Assembly: GCA_028868235.1 (NCBI GenBank)
Contig: JAGWUW010000105.1
Location: forward strand, 1-8,020
DNA length: 8,020 nucleotides
Direction of reading: 5' to 3'
Source: Betaproteobacteria bacterium
GTDB taxonomy: Bacteria > Pseudomonadota > Gammaproteobacteria > Burkholderiales > Rhodocyclaceae
The notes under the pieces are model-generated. The model saw only the letters and a program-made list of their open reading frames with translations, had not been told where the DNA came from and did not search any database. Positions 1 to 7,154 of the stretch are shown here, one piece after another; position 1 is the stretch's first letter; every line of letters starts with the position of its first letter. The translations under genes were made by a program, and so were the position numbers.

Positions 1-895
1 TATTTTCGATCAACCAGATTGCTCCGCCCGGATAGATCAGCGGATCGAGCGGTTGGCGAATGACGTGGGCCCAGAAAGAAGTACCGTGCCGCGACTCAAG
101 CTGGAGTTCGGCATCCAGCGCCTTGACCAGAGCAGTTCCGCTATCCGCCTCCAGTAGAGAAATGTCACCGGCGGCACTCCGCAACGAGAGACCAATCGGC
201 ATGCCAACGAGCACCGAGGCTGAATCGATACCCAGCAACTCTGCCGCTTTCGGATTGGCCCGCACAATCTGCCCTTCGACCACAAAAAGGACGCCGGCCT
301 GGATGTTTGCAAGTATGGTTTCCAGTTCCGAGGTTCGCTCCCCGACCCGTTTTTCGAGCTCGGCATACAGGCGCACGTTGTCCAGCGCGACCGCCGTCGT
401 ATCGGCAAGTGCCTGAAGCAACTTCACCCGCTCTGGCCCCGGGCGACAATGCTGTGCCCAATAGCTACCAATTGCCCCGACCGGATCGGCACGCCGGATG
501 GGGACCATGACGAGGCTCTTGACGAAAGTGGGCCGATAAGCATCGGCCGGAATCCTGGGATCAGCATAGATATCCTCGATGACAGCCGACTGGCGGTTAA
601 GCATGGACCATCCGCTGATACATGCACTCATCGGAAAACGCAAGCCTTTCCAGAGAGGCGAGATTGCATCCTCATCGGCATAGTGGCATTGATCACCATC
701 ACGGAGCACGAAAGTCGCCCCATCCGCCCCGGTAAGGCTACGGGCAGCACGCTTGACGATCGCCATGATGGTAGCGAGGTCACGAGCATGGGAAAGCTCC
801 AACACGACCTCGACCAGATGCTCCATGGCCCTGCCGTACCACAATGCAGTTTCCCGGGAAGAACCTTTGAACGAATCGGACTCGGCCATGGTCAT
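1..895 (-). CDS. GAF-PAS sensory/signalling protein, C-terminus beyond window
   Basis: Reading the minus strand from an ATG at 893-895 gives 298 uninterrupted codons that run off the left edge, so the output domain is not visible. Residues about 25-178 look like a GAF domain: helix with MEHLVEVVLEL, a strand with GATFVLRDG, the SGWSMLNRQ and VIEDIYADPRIP segments, then MVPIRR and PVGAIGSYW. A charged helix (about 176-194, LYAELEKRVGERTSELE) links it to a PAS domain from about 192, with FVVEGQIVRANPKAAELLG. No signal peptide or membrane segment is seen, so it is probably cytoplasmic. GAF-helix-PAS modules usually precede a histidine kinase, GGDEF or EAL domain; which one is unknown here. The start is uncertain: ATG at 887-889, or GTG codons upstream as far as the in-frame stop at 1028-1030, are alternatives. 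The ribosome site is weak (a run of five G, six bases before the ATG). The domain call is firm; the ligand and output are unknown. Confidence 0.85.
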   Translation of the reverse strand, partial: MTMAESDSFKGSSRETALWYGRAMEHLVEVVLELSHARDLATIMAIVKRAARSLTGADGATFVLRDGDQCHYADEDAISPLWKGLRFPMSACISGWSMLNRQSAVIEDIYADPRIPADAYRPTFVKSLVMVPIRRADPVGAIGSYWAQHCRPGPERVKLLQALADTTAVALDNVRLYAELEKRVGERTSELETILANIQAGVLFVVEGQIVRANPKAAELLGIDSASVLVGMPIGLSLRSAAGDISLLEADSGTALVKALDAELQLESRHGTSFWAHVIRQPLDPLIYPGGAIWLIEN

Positions 896-1184
896 TGGCG
901 CCCCCAACCTGCCAAGATGCCGTACCGGGCTGACGACCACCGTATTGCGACGCTCGACACGAACATCGAAACACTTCAACTCGCCAGGTACCACGCCCTG
1001 ACAATTTTCAGCATGACTGCCACAAACTCACCGCCACTGGAGGCGCAAAACACCCCAGGGGTAGAACTCATGACGGCCCCATGCAAACGCGTTGCCTATT
1101 AATTCTAGCCCCTCTGCCGAAAGATTCCAACGACATAGAAAAGAAGGAGCCTAGGCGTCATCTGCCAGCCCCGACCAATAGCTG
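896..1184. other. 289-bp intergenic region
   Basis: This lies between the stop of the second chr gene and the chosen start of the GAF-PAS gene. It contains a promoter-like pair at 1102-1130 and an 8-bp palindrome (GCCTAGGC, 1149-1156). No convincing intrinsic terminator for the chr genes is seen. The part from 896 to 1027 is open in the frame of the GAF-PAS gene, so some of it may be coding. Reading frames on the plus strand here are shadows of that gene. Confidence 0.5.
1102..1130 (-). promoter_or_regulatory. Putative sigma-70 promoter for the GAF-PAS gene
   Basis: On the minus strand TTGGAA (1125-1130) and TAGAAT (1102-1107) are separated by 17 bases. They match the consensus hexamers at 4/6 and 5/6 positions. 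Transcription would begin near 1095, about 200 bases before the chosen ATG at 895. That is a long leader unless translation starts further upstream. This is a pattern match only. Confidence 0.4.
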
Positions 1185-1703
1185 TCAAATCAACCCGAGC
1201 AGGCCGAGCGCGGCCCCAGCCGCGATGAACCACAGCGGGTGCAACTTGCTTCGCAGATTGGCGACAAGCGTCGTGGCCACCAGCAGCCATGCCCCCCAGC
1301 CGAAAGCAGCCGCTTGGGCGATCAGCGTCGCCCCCGAGAAAATCAGGCCGACCGCCAGCGGCGACACTCCGAGACTGACCGCCTTCTGCCAGCGCTTTCC
1401 GGCAAAGCTTTCCCAGCGATCGATCAGCAGGTAGATCAGGATGCTCATCGGCAGGCACATCGCCGCCGTTGTCGCCAGAGCTCCGGTCAGACCGGCAATT
1501 TCCCAGCCGATCAGCGTTACCACCAGCACATTCGGCCCCGGTGCGGCCTGGGCGATGGCGTAGAGATTGGTGAAGGTCGTATTGTCCAGCCAGTGGTAAT
1601 TTTCGACCACCACGCGATGCATTTCGGGCAGCAACGCCGTGGCACCGCCAAAAGCGACGCCGGACAGCAGGGCGAATTCGAGAAAAAGCTGGAGTGCGAT
1701 CAT
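1185..1703 (-). CDS. ChrA-type transporter, C-terminal half (short-chain CHR protein)
   Basis: A 172-residue hydrophobic protein of the CHR (chromate ion transporter) family, corresponding to one half of full-length ChrA. Diagnostic signs are FGG at residues 18-20 and PGPN at 55-58, followed by several membrane segments to the C-terminus (AAGAALGLLGLI). It was set at the ATG at 1701-1703 because this gives the normal CHR N-terminus (MIALQLFLEF) and overlaps the stop of the preceding half by four bases (ATGA, 1700-1703), typical of translational coupling. The open frame extends upstream to 1862, but that stretch is a shadow of the partner gene. The two halves presumably form a heterodimer in the inner membrane. 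Paired short CHR proteins of this kind have been linked to chromate efflux, but many family members are untested, so the substrate is inferred only. No chrB-like regulator is seen. Confidence 0.88.
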   Translation of the reverse strand: MIALQLFLEFALLSGVAFGGATALLPEMHRVVVENYHWLDNTTFTNLYAIAQAAPGPNVLVVTLIGWEIAGLTGALATTAAMCLPMSILIYLLIDRWESFAGKRWQKAVSLGVSPLAVGLIFSGATLIAQAAAFGWGAWLLVATTLVANLRSKLHPLWFIAAGAALGLLGLI

Positions 1704-2263
1704 TTGCGGCCCAGCTTCCAGTACGCCACGCCACCGGAGAGCAGCAGGCCGCAAAGCATGACCACCGGCATCGGCCAGCGCAGCCAAGCGATGGCCGCAA
1801 CGACCAGTACTGTAAAAGGCAGGAAGGCCGGCTTGTCCTTGATCGCCCCCCCCATGCGCCACGCCGTCGCAAAGAGTAGACCGCAGCCGGCGGCAGCAAT
1901 GCCGCGCAGCATGCCTTGCGCGAGGGGTTGGCTACCGTATCGGTCGTAGATCAGCGCCAGCAGCAGAACAACAACCAGCGGCCCTGCAAGCAGGCCGAAC
2001 GGCGCGACGATGGCACCGAGTAAGCCCTGATAGCGCTTGCCAACAACCACTGCCAAGTTGATCACGTTAGGACCGGGCAGGAACTGGCATAGACCGAGCT
2101 GGGCATTGAACTCCTCGCCCGTCATCCAGTGGCGCTCATCAACCAACATGCGCCGGGCGAAAGGAAGAACACCGCCGAATCCGGATAAACCGACCGAAGA
2201 AAAACCCAAAAAAAGCGCCCGGAGATCCGGGCGGCTTCTGGATTCGGAAGAGATGTCGCTCAA
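1700..2263 (-). CDS. ChrA-type transporter, N-terminal half (short-chain CHR protein)
   Basis: A 187-residue membrane protein matching the N-terminal CHR domain: GFGG at residues 28-31, FARR at 35-38, HWMTGEEF at 45-52, and PGPN at 63-66 followed by NLAVVVG. Several hydrophobic segments follow. The start chosen is TTG at 2261-2263, five codons after the point where the frame clears the hisD stop (2268-2270). No ATG exists between that stop and the conserved core. GGAAAG, eight bases upstream (2272-2277), could serve as ribosome site. The gene begins 4 bases after hisD ends and overlaps the C-terminal half by four bases, so all three are probably co-transcribed. Both halves carrying FGG and PGPN fits the internal-repeat origin of ChrA. 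The family is clear; the exact start and the substrate are less certain. Confidence 0.87.
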   Translation of the reverse strand: MSDISSESRSRPDLRALFLGFSSVGLSGFGGVLPFARRMLVDERHWMTGEEFNAQLGLCQFLPGPNVINLAVVVGKRYQGLLGAIVAPFGLLAGPLVVVLLLALIYDRYGSQPLAQGMLRGIAAAGCGLLFATAWRMGGAIKDKPAFLPFTVLVVAAIAWLRWPMPVVMLCGLLLSGGVAYWKLGRK

Positions 2264-2267
2264 GAGC

Positions 2268-3569
2268 CTAGCTTTCCAGCCGGAATTCAGCCGACTTGGC
2301 ATGCGCCGGCAAACCTTCGCCATGCGCCAGCGTCGAGGCGATGCGACCGAGGGTCTGCGCTCCATCCTTGGAGACCTTGATCAGGCTGGTCCGCTTCTGG
2401 AAATCGTAGACGCCGAGCGGCGATGAGAAACGGGCAGAGCCGGAAGTCGGCAACACGTGGTTCGGCCCGGCACAGTAGTCGCCAAGCGATTCCGAAGTAT
2501 AGTGGCCGATGAAAATAGCGCCAGCGTGGTGAATCTTGCTTACCCATGGATCAGGGTCAGACAGCGAGAGTTCCAGATGTTCCGGCGCGACGCGATTGGC
2601 GATGGCGACCGCCTCCGCCATGTCGCGCACCAGAATGAAGGCTCCTCGCTTGGTCAGCGAGGTTTCGATCACGGCGCGGCGCGGCATAGTTGGCAGCAGT
2701 TTTTCAATGCTGGCCTGCACCTGCTCGATGAAAGCGGCATCGGTGCAAATCAGGATGGACTGAGCCAGTTCGTCGTGCTCGGCCTGAGAGAAGAGGTCCA
2801 TAGCCACCCAATCCGGGTTGCCGGAGCCATCCGAAACGACCAGGATTTCCGACGGGCCGGCAACCATGTCGATACCGACAATGCCGAATACCCGGCGCTT
2901 GGCGGTCGCAACATAGGCGTTGCCCGGACCGACGATCTTGTCTACCTGCGGTACGGTCTGCGTACCGTAGGCCAGGGCGCCAACAGCCTGGGCGCCCCCC
3001 ATGGTGAACACCCGGTCGACACCGGCCAGACAGGCCGCCGCCAGCACCAGCTGGTTATGCTCGCCGTCCGGTGTCGGAACGACCATGATCAGTTCCTTGA
3101 CACCGGCCACCTTGGCCGGAATCGCGTTCATCAGTACTGATGATGGGTAGGCCGCCTTGCCGCCCGGCACGTAGAGGCCGACGCGGTCGAGCGGGGTGAT
3201 CATCTGGCCGAGCATGGTGCCATCTGCTTCAGTGTAGGACCAGCCTTCCATCTTTTGCCGCTCGTGGTAAGACTTGACGCGTGCAGCCGCAGCTTCGAGG
3301 GCGGTGCGGCGGTCAGCCGGCAGTCCGTCTAGGGCCTTCCGCATTTCGGCCTTGGACAATTCCAGATCGGCCATCGATGCGGCCGTCAGGCGATCAAACT
3401 TGTTGGTGTAGTCGACAACGGCGGCATCGCCACGCACCTTCACATCGGCCAAAATGCCTGCGACCGTGCATTCGATGCCTTCATCTGCCGCCGCCTCGAA
3501 GGCGAGCAGCGCATCCATGTTTGCCTTGAAATCGGCGTCGACCGTAGACAGGCGCTTGATGGCGATCAT
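2268..3569 (-). CDS. hisD: Histidinol dehydrogenase
   Basis: Full-length 433-residue HisD, the zinc enzyme that oxidises L-histidinol twice with NAD+ to give L-histidine, the last step of histidine synthesis, in the cytoplasm. Family hallmarks are [19 protein letters not shown] (130-148), GPGNAYV (214-220), AGPSEILV (237-244), SQAEHDE (261-267), VAPEHLELS (327-335), [13 protein letters not shown] (363-375) and PAHAKSAEF near the end. By alignment with the E. coli enzyme, the zinc ligands are Gln262, His265, Asp364 and His423, and the catalytic pair is Glu330-His331. All are present, so the enzyme should be active. The ATG at 3567-3569 lies five bases after the hisG stop, and GGAGAAG at the end of hisG can act as its ribosome site. 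Downstream come CHR transporter genes instead of the hisC/hisB expected in many betaproteobacteria. Confidence 0.98.
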   Translation of the reverse strand: MIAIKRLSTVDADFKANMDALLAFEAAADEGIECTVAGILADVKVRGDAAVVDYTNKFDRLTAASMADLELSKAEMRKALDGLPADRRTALEAAAARVKSYHERQKMEGWSYTEADGTMLGQMITPLDRVGLYVPGGKAAYPSSVLMNAIPAKVAGVKELIMVVPTPDGEHNQLVLAAACLAGVDRVFTMGGAQAVGALAYGTQTVPQVDKIVGPGNAYVATAKRRVFGIVGIDMVAGPSEILVVSDGSGNPDWVAMDLFSQAEHDELAQSILICTDAAFIEQVQASIEKLLPTMPRRAVIETSLTKRGAFILVRDMAEAVAIANRVAPEHLELSLSDPDPWVSKIHHAGAIFIGHYTSESLGDYCAGPNHVLPTSGSARFSSPLGVYDFQKRTSLIKVSKDGAQTLGRIASTLAHGEGLPAHAKSAEFRLES

Positions 3570-3574
3570 AGGGC

Positions 3575-4219
3575 TTACTTCTCCACCGCCTGGGCAAAGG
3601 CGTCGATAATCGGTTGTAGGGTTTCGCGCTTGACCTTCAGCGAGGCCTGATTGACGACGAGGCGCGACGAAATGTCCATAATGTGCTCGCAGGCGACCAG
3701 CTTGTTGGCCTTCAGCGTGCCGCCGGTCGACACCAGATCGACTATGGCATCGGCCAAGCCAGCTAGCGGCGCCAACTCCATCGAGCCGTAAAGCTTGATC
3801 AAATCGATATGAACACCCTTGGCGGCGAAATGTTCCCGCGCCGTCTTAGTGTATTTCGACGCAACCTTGAGGCGGGCACCTTGGCGAACGGCGTTGTCGT
3901 AATCGAAGCCTTCCGGAATGGCGACCATCATCCGGCACTTGGCGATCTTCAGGTCGAGCGGCGCGTAGAGGCCCTCGCCGCCGTGCTCGATCAGCACATC
4001 CTTGCCGGCCACGCCGATGTCGGCGGCACCGTACTGGACATAGGTCGGCACATCGGTGGCGCGGACGATGACCACCCGCACGTTCGGCTGATTGGTGTCG
4101 ATGATCAGCTTGCGGGAGGTTTCCGGGTTCTCAGTCGGCACGATCCCTGCGGCGGCCAGCAGCGGCAGGGTTTCGTCGAAAATGCGGCCCTTGGACAGGG
4201 CGATGGTGATGGTCGTCAC
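3575..4219 (-). CDS. hisG: ATP phosphoribosyltransferase, short catalytic form
   Basis: 214-residue HisG, which condenses ATP and PRPP to phosphoribosyl-ATP, the committed and feedback-controlled first step of histidine synthesis. Clear signs are the N-terminal [18 protein letters not shown] segment, [14 protein letters not shown] (63-76) and the PRPP-binding stretch [18 protein letters not shown] (157-174). It ends soon after this and lacks the C-terminal regulatory domain of long HisG (about 290-300 residues). It therefore belongs to the HisG(S) class, which needs the HisZ regulatory subunit; hisZ is not in this window. Translation starts at a GTG (4217-4219); no upstream in-frame ATG fits, and the ribosome site is weak. 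It sits 46 bases after dctM but has its own extended -10-like sequence (4250-4258), so it may be transcribed independently of the transporter operon. Confidence 0.98.
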   Translation of the reverse strand: MTTITIALSKGRIFDETLPLLAAAGIVPTENPETSRKLIIDTNQPNVRVVIVRATDVPTYVQYGAADIGVAGKDVLIEHGGEGLYAPLDLKIAKCRMMVAIPEGFDYDNAVRQGARLKVASKYTKTAREHFAAKGVHIDLIKLYGSMELAPLAGLADAIVDLVSTGGTLKANKLVACEHIMDISSRLVVNQASLKVKRETLQPIIDAFAQAVEK

Positions 4220-4224
4220 GGGCA

Positions 4225-4263
4225 GGCTTACTAAAAAGGCGAAAGTACCATTTTAGCAGAGCC
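4225..4263 (-). repeat. Imperfect inverted repeat between dctM and hisG
   Basis: Outer arms GGCT (4225-4228) and AGCC (4260-4263) and inner arms CTAAAA (4231-4236) and TTTTAG (4251-4256) could fold around a 14-base loop in transcripts reading through from dctM. The stem is AT-rich and interrupted and has no clear U-tract after it, so it is a weak terminator candidate at best. It overlaps the hisG promoter-like sequence. Confidence 0.3.
4250..4258 (-). promoter_or_regulatory. Putative extended -10 promoter for hisG
   Basis: The minus strand reads TGCTAAAAT in the 46-bp dctM-hisG gap: a TGn extension plus TAAAAT, five of six matches to the -10 consensus. No good -35 hexamer lies 17 bases upstream, as is common for extended -10 promoters. 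Transcription would start near 4243, about 24 bases before the hisG GTG. Confidence 0.5.
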
Positions 4264-4265
4264 CC

Positions 4266-5549
4266 TTACAGATACCCGAGGTGACGCGGCAACCAGAGGG
4301 CCAGATCAGGCACAAAAGTGACGAGGAACATCGTTCCGGCCATCGCTGCGACCATCCACAACACCCACGGAACGGTCGATTCCATCGGGACGCCGGCCAT
4401 CCGGCAGGTCACCATCAGGTTCACGCCGAGGGGTGGGTGGAACTGGCCGAGCGCCATGTTCATCGTGATGATGACGCCGAACCACACCAGATCCCAGTTG
4501 AAGTGCATGGCGATGGGCACCAGCAGCGGCAGGAAGATGAAGTAGATCGAGATGGCGTCGAGGAACATGCCGGCAATCAGCAGCAGCAATTGGATGCTGA
4601 GCAGCATCGGGATTTCCGACAGCCCGGTGCCGAGCAAGGCCGCCGCCAGATGGTCGAAGGTGCCCAGCGTATTGCTCGCCCAGGCAAAAACGCTGGCTAG
4701 GGCAACCACCGTCAGGATCACCGAGGAAATCTCGGCCGACTCGACGAGAACGTTGTAAATGTCTTTCCAGCTCAGGGTGCGGTAGATGACTGTACCAACC
4801 AGCACTCCGTAGAACACCGCGACGACTGCCGCCTCGGTCGGCGTGAATAGGCCGCTGCGCATGCCGCCGAGAATGATAACCGGCGCCGCCAGGCCCCAGC
4901 CGGCCTCCTTCAGACTCTGCCAGAACGGCGGGCGCTCTTCCTGCACATCGGCCTCGAAGCCGTGCTTGACCGACAGCCACCAGGCGACCAGGATCAAGGT
5001 CAGCCCGGATAGGATGCCGGGGATCATGCCGGCGGCGAACAGCGCCGGCACCGAGGCCTGCGGCACAAGCAGGCTGTAGATGACGAAGGCGATCGACGGC
5101 GGGATCAGGATATCAGTCGATCCGGCGGCAGCAATGACGCCAGCCGTAAAGGAGCGCGGATAACCAGCCTTGAGCATGGACGGCAGCATCACCGCACCGA
5201 CCGCCGCGGAGTCGGCTGGCCCGGAACCCGAAATACCACCGAGTATCATCGCCACCAGAATGGCGACGATGGCTAGGCTACCCCGGCGCTGGCCCACCAG
5301 CGCCGACGCAAAACGCACAATAGTCGCCGCCACGCCGGCCTTTTCGAAGATCAGTCCGGCAATCACGAAAACCGGGATGGCCATTAGCGGATATTTGGCA
5401 ATCCCGGTATAGACGTTGGTCGGCAGCGACAACATGCCGAAATCGGCAATCGCCACCACAGCCACACCGGCGAGCCCCATGGCCACGGCCAGCGGCACAC
5501 CGGAGAGCATCAGGACGATGAAGATCGCGAACAGTATCCAGTCCATCAT
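4266..5549 (-). CDS. dctM: TRAP transporter large permease subunit (DctM family)
   Basis: 427-residue polytopic inner-membrane protein, the transport channel of a tripartite ATP-independent periplasmic (TRAP) system that uses an ion gradient to import solutes, usually organic acids. Typical family segments are GGISGSGPADSAAVGAVMLP (104-123), LIPPSIAFVIYS (148-159), LFAAGMIPGIL (170-180), GLFTPTEAAVVAVFYG (233-248), GMFLDAISI (327-335) and FHPPLGVNLMV (370-380). Length is normal for DctM. Two adjacent ATGs are possible. The one at 5547-5549 overlaps the dctQ stop by four bases (ATGA), and the one at 5544-5546 would shorten the protein by one residue. The open frame extends to 5630, but that part shadows dctQ. 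Tight coupling to dctQ suggests stoichiometric synthesis of the two membrane subunits. The substrate cannot be told from sequence alone. Confidence 0.96.
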   Translation of the reverse strand: MMDWILFAIFIVLMLSGVPLAVAMGLAGVAVVAIADFGMLSLPTNVYTGIAKYPLMAIPVFVIAGLIFEKAGVAATIVRFASALVGQRRGSLAIVAILVAMILGGISGSGPADSAAVGAVMLPSMLKAGYPRSFTAGVIAAAGSTDILIPPSIAFVIYSLLVPQASVPALFAAGMIPGILSGLTLILVAWWLSVKHGFEADVQEERPPFWQSLKEAGWGLAAPVIILGGMRSGLFTPTEAAVVAVFYGVLVGTVIYRTLSWKDIYNVLVESAEISSVILTVVALASVFAWASNTLGTFDHLAAALLGTGLSEIPMLLSIQLLLLIAGMFLDAISIYFIFLPLLVPIAMHFNWDLVWFGVIITMNMALGQFHPPLGVNLMVTCRMAGVPMESTVPWVLWMVAAMAGTMFLVTFVPDLALWLPRHLGYL

Positions 5550-6028
5550 TTGCCCCCCCGCCAGAGCACGGCCAGCAGGCGTAGCACGATGAGAATGGAA
5601 AGCACCGGCAGCCAGACGGTGTACCACCATTGCGGCACCCCGAGCGACGGCGACGTCACTTCGAAACTGTAGTCATCCCACGCCATCAGCACACCGTACC
5701 AGGCGAGCAGGCCGAACATGATCAGCGAGCAGAAGGCGGCAAAACGGCGCACCGCAGCCTGCCATTTCGGCTTGCGGTCGACGAAAAAAGTGATGGCGAT
5801 ATGATGGTTGCTGGCAAAGGCATGCGACGTCCCAACCAGCGTCATCACCACCAGCAAAGCCACCGAAATTTCCTCGGTGAAAGCGAAGGAAATATCGGTG
5901 AAATAACGGACCAGGACGTTGGCCATCGTGAGCAGGCACAGCAGCCCCATCGAGGCGGCCATCAGAAAACGCTCAACCGCGCCGAGCGTCAACTTGCCGC
6001 CCGGGGCGGTCGTGTCGGATTCAGACAT
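5546..6028 (-). CDS. dctQ: TRAP transporter small permease subunit (DctQ family)
   Basis: 160-residue membrane protein with four predicted transmembrane segments (about 21-41, 52-72, 97-117 and 134-157), the normal topology of DctQ. Family-like features include MANVLVRYFTDISFAFTEEI (35-54), the AFASNHHIAI stretch (70-79), and PSLGVPQWWYTVWLPV (127-142) leading into the last helix. DctQ binds DctM to form the membrane complex that receives substrate from DctP. The start ATG is at 6026-6028 with only a weak ribosome site (GAAGTGA). It follows dctP after a 65-bp gap that contains a terminator-like hairpin, so it is probably expressed at a lower level than dctP. Confidence 0.93.
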   Translation of the reverse strand: MSESDTTAPGGKLTLGAVERFLMAASMGLLCLLTMANVLVRYFTDISFAFTEEISVALLVVMTLVGTSHAFASNHHIAITFFVDRKPKWQAAVRRFAAFCSLIMFGLLAWYGVLMAWDDYSFEVTSPSLGVPQWWYTVWLPVLSILIVLRLLAVLWRGGK

Positions 6029-6040
6029 GGATCACTTCAG

Positions 6041-6073
6041 AAAAAAAGCCGCACCAAGCACAGCCGGTGCAGC
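6041..6073 (-). terminator. Intercistronic terminator-like hairpin between dctP and dctQ
   Basis: In the minus-strand transcript an 8-bp stem forms between 6066-6073 and 6048-6055 (GCTGCACC with GGTGCGGC, one G-U pair) around a 10-base loop. Seven consecutive U residues follow directly (6041-6047). This is the shape of an intrinsic terminator, but it sits inside the operon. Partial termination, or protection of the upstream mRNA end, would give more DctP than DctQ/DctM, as expected for a binding protein. The sequence is seen; the effect is inferred. Confidence 0.7.
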
Positions 6074-6093
6074 GGACAGGGACTAGGGCAGGC

Positions 6094-7116
6094 TTACCGC
6101 TTGGCGATGGCCGCTTCGGCCTTCTTGACCAGATCGGCACCGATGGTCTTCGCCCATTTGTCGTACACCGGGCGGGTCGCCTGAACGAAGGCATCGCGCT
6201 GGGCAGCAGTCGGCAGGGTGACGGTCACGCCGGCCGCCTCGATCTGCTTGAGCACGGCATTGTCGTTGCCGGCAATGCCCTTGCGCGCCTTCTCGACGTT
6301 CTCGCGACCAGCCTGTAGCGCAGCTTGGCGCACCGCCTCGCGATCGGCTGGCGTCCAGCTGTTCCAGACCTGCTTATTCACCACGAAAATCAACGGGTCA
6401 GCGACGTAATGCCACAGGGTCAAGTATTTCTGGCCGACCGTCGGCAACTTGGCGGCAACGAATACCGACAGCGGATTTTCCTGGCCATCAACCGCACCAG
6501 AGGCCAGCGCGGGCTGCGCATCAGCCCAGCTCATCTGGGTCGGATTGGCGCCCAGCGCCGAGAAGGTCTCGTTATACAACGGCGAGCCGACGACGCGGAA
6601 TTTCATACCTTTCATGTCGGCCGGCGACGCAATCGGGCGCTTGGAGTTGGACATTTCGCGGAAACCGTTCTCGCCCCAGGCCAGCGGAATCACGTCGCCG
6701 CGCTTTTCCAGCACAGCAAACAAATCCTTGCCGACCTCGCCCTGGGTTAGCGCGTCGATCGCCTTGTAATCGGGCATCAAGAAAGGAAGCGAAAAGAGGT
6801 TAAGCTCCCTGATCTGCGGTGACCAGTTGATGGTCGAGCCAATGGACATGTCGATCACACCCTGGCGAATGGCGGTAAATTCACGCGTCTGCTCGCCGCC
6901 GACCAGCGAATTGCCGGAATAGAGCTTGATGTTGATGCGCCCCTGCGTCTTTTCCTTGACCAACTCGATCCAACGCTCCCCTGCCTGCCCCCAGGTGAAG
7001 GCAGTCCCCAGCGTGGTGGATAGCCGGTATTCAGCACGATAGGTTTGAGCCTGGGCAGTGACGGCGCCGAACATGGCAGCGGCCACGACAGCGGTAAAGA
7101 AGGTTGTACGCAACAT
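6094..7116 (-). CDS. dctP: TRAP transporter periplasmic solute-binding protein (DctP family)
   Basis: 340-residue extracytoplasmic binding protein that captures the substrate in the periplasm and delivers it to DctQM. It has a signal peptide (basic MLRTT, hydrophobic core, AQA before a likely cleavage after residue 23). The mature protein has the TRAP binding-protein pattern: SLVGGEQTREF (70-80), AWGENGFREMSNSKRPI (146-162), ADMKGMKFRV (166-175) and PTQMSWADAQPALASGAVDG (192-211) followed by QENPL. Arg174, in KFRV, aligns with the conserved arginine that holds the substrate carboxylate in characterised members, so an organic acid ligand is likely; which acid is not determinable. The ATG at 7114-7116 has a strong ribosome site (AGGAG, six bases upstream). 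No sensor-regulator pair of the DctSR kind lies next to the operon. Confidence 0.96.
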   Translation of the reverse strand: MLRTTFFTAVVAAAMFGAVTAQAQTYRAEYRLSTTLGTAFTWGQAGERWIELVKEKTQGRINIKLYSGNSLVGGEQTREFTAIRQGVIDMSIGSTINWSPQIRELNLFSLPFLMPDYKAIDALTQGEVGKDLFAVLEKRGDVIPLAWGENGFREMSNSKRPIASPADMKGMKFRVVGSPLYNETFSALGANPTQMSWADAQPALASGAVDGQENPLSVFVAAKLPTVGQKYLTLWHYVADPLIFVVNKQVWNSWTPADREAVRQAALQAGRENVEKARKGIAGNDNAVLKQIEAAGVTVTLPTAAQRDAFVQATRPVYDKWAKTIGADLVKKAEAAIAKR

Positions 7117-7120
7117 CGAT

Positions 7121-7128
7121 CTCTCCTC
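7121..7128 (-). promoter_or_regulatory. Strong ribosome binding site of dctP
   Basis: GAGGAGAG on the minus strand, with its AGGAG core six bases before the ATG at 7114-7116. It fixes the dctP start and is much stronger than the sites before dctQ and hisG, consistent with high DctP synthesis. Confidence 0.8.
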
Positions 7129-7154
7129 GTTCTTATAGGTAAGGAAAAGGGCCG

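Noticed and set aside
976..1071. 31-codon ORF as a true small gene or leader peptide
   Set aside because: It has a weak ribosome site and no recognisable content; it is kept only as part of the start-site question for the GAF-PAS gene.
449..1102. Long plus-strand open frame of 217 codons
   Set aside because: It lies opposite the GAF-PAS gene, whose minus-strand translation has clear domain motifs. The plus-strand translation has no recognisable motif and is a shadow.
1149..1156. GCCTAGGC palindrome after the chr genes as a terminator
   Set aside because: It cannot form a hairpin with a usable loop, and the T-rich stretch after it is interrupted.
2457..3140. Plus-strand open frame of 227 codons inside hisD
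   Set aside because: It is antisense to a fully conserved hisD; high GC produces such open shadow frames.
4306..4980. Second minus-strand frame of 224 codons inside dctM
   Set aside because: It is arginine- and glycine-rich and has no membrane pattern; the other minus frame encodes an intact DctM.
4220..6096. Repeated GGGCAGGCTTA at 4220-4230 and 6086-6096, flanking dctM and dctQ
   Set aside because: It is only 11 bases long; one copy includes the dctP stop codon and the other precedes hisG. No transposase or longer flank is present, so it is most likely chance.
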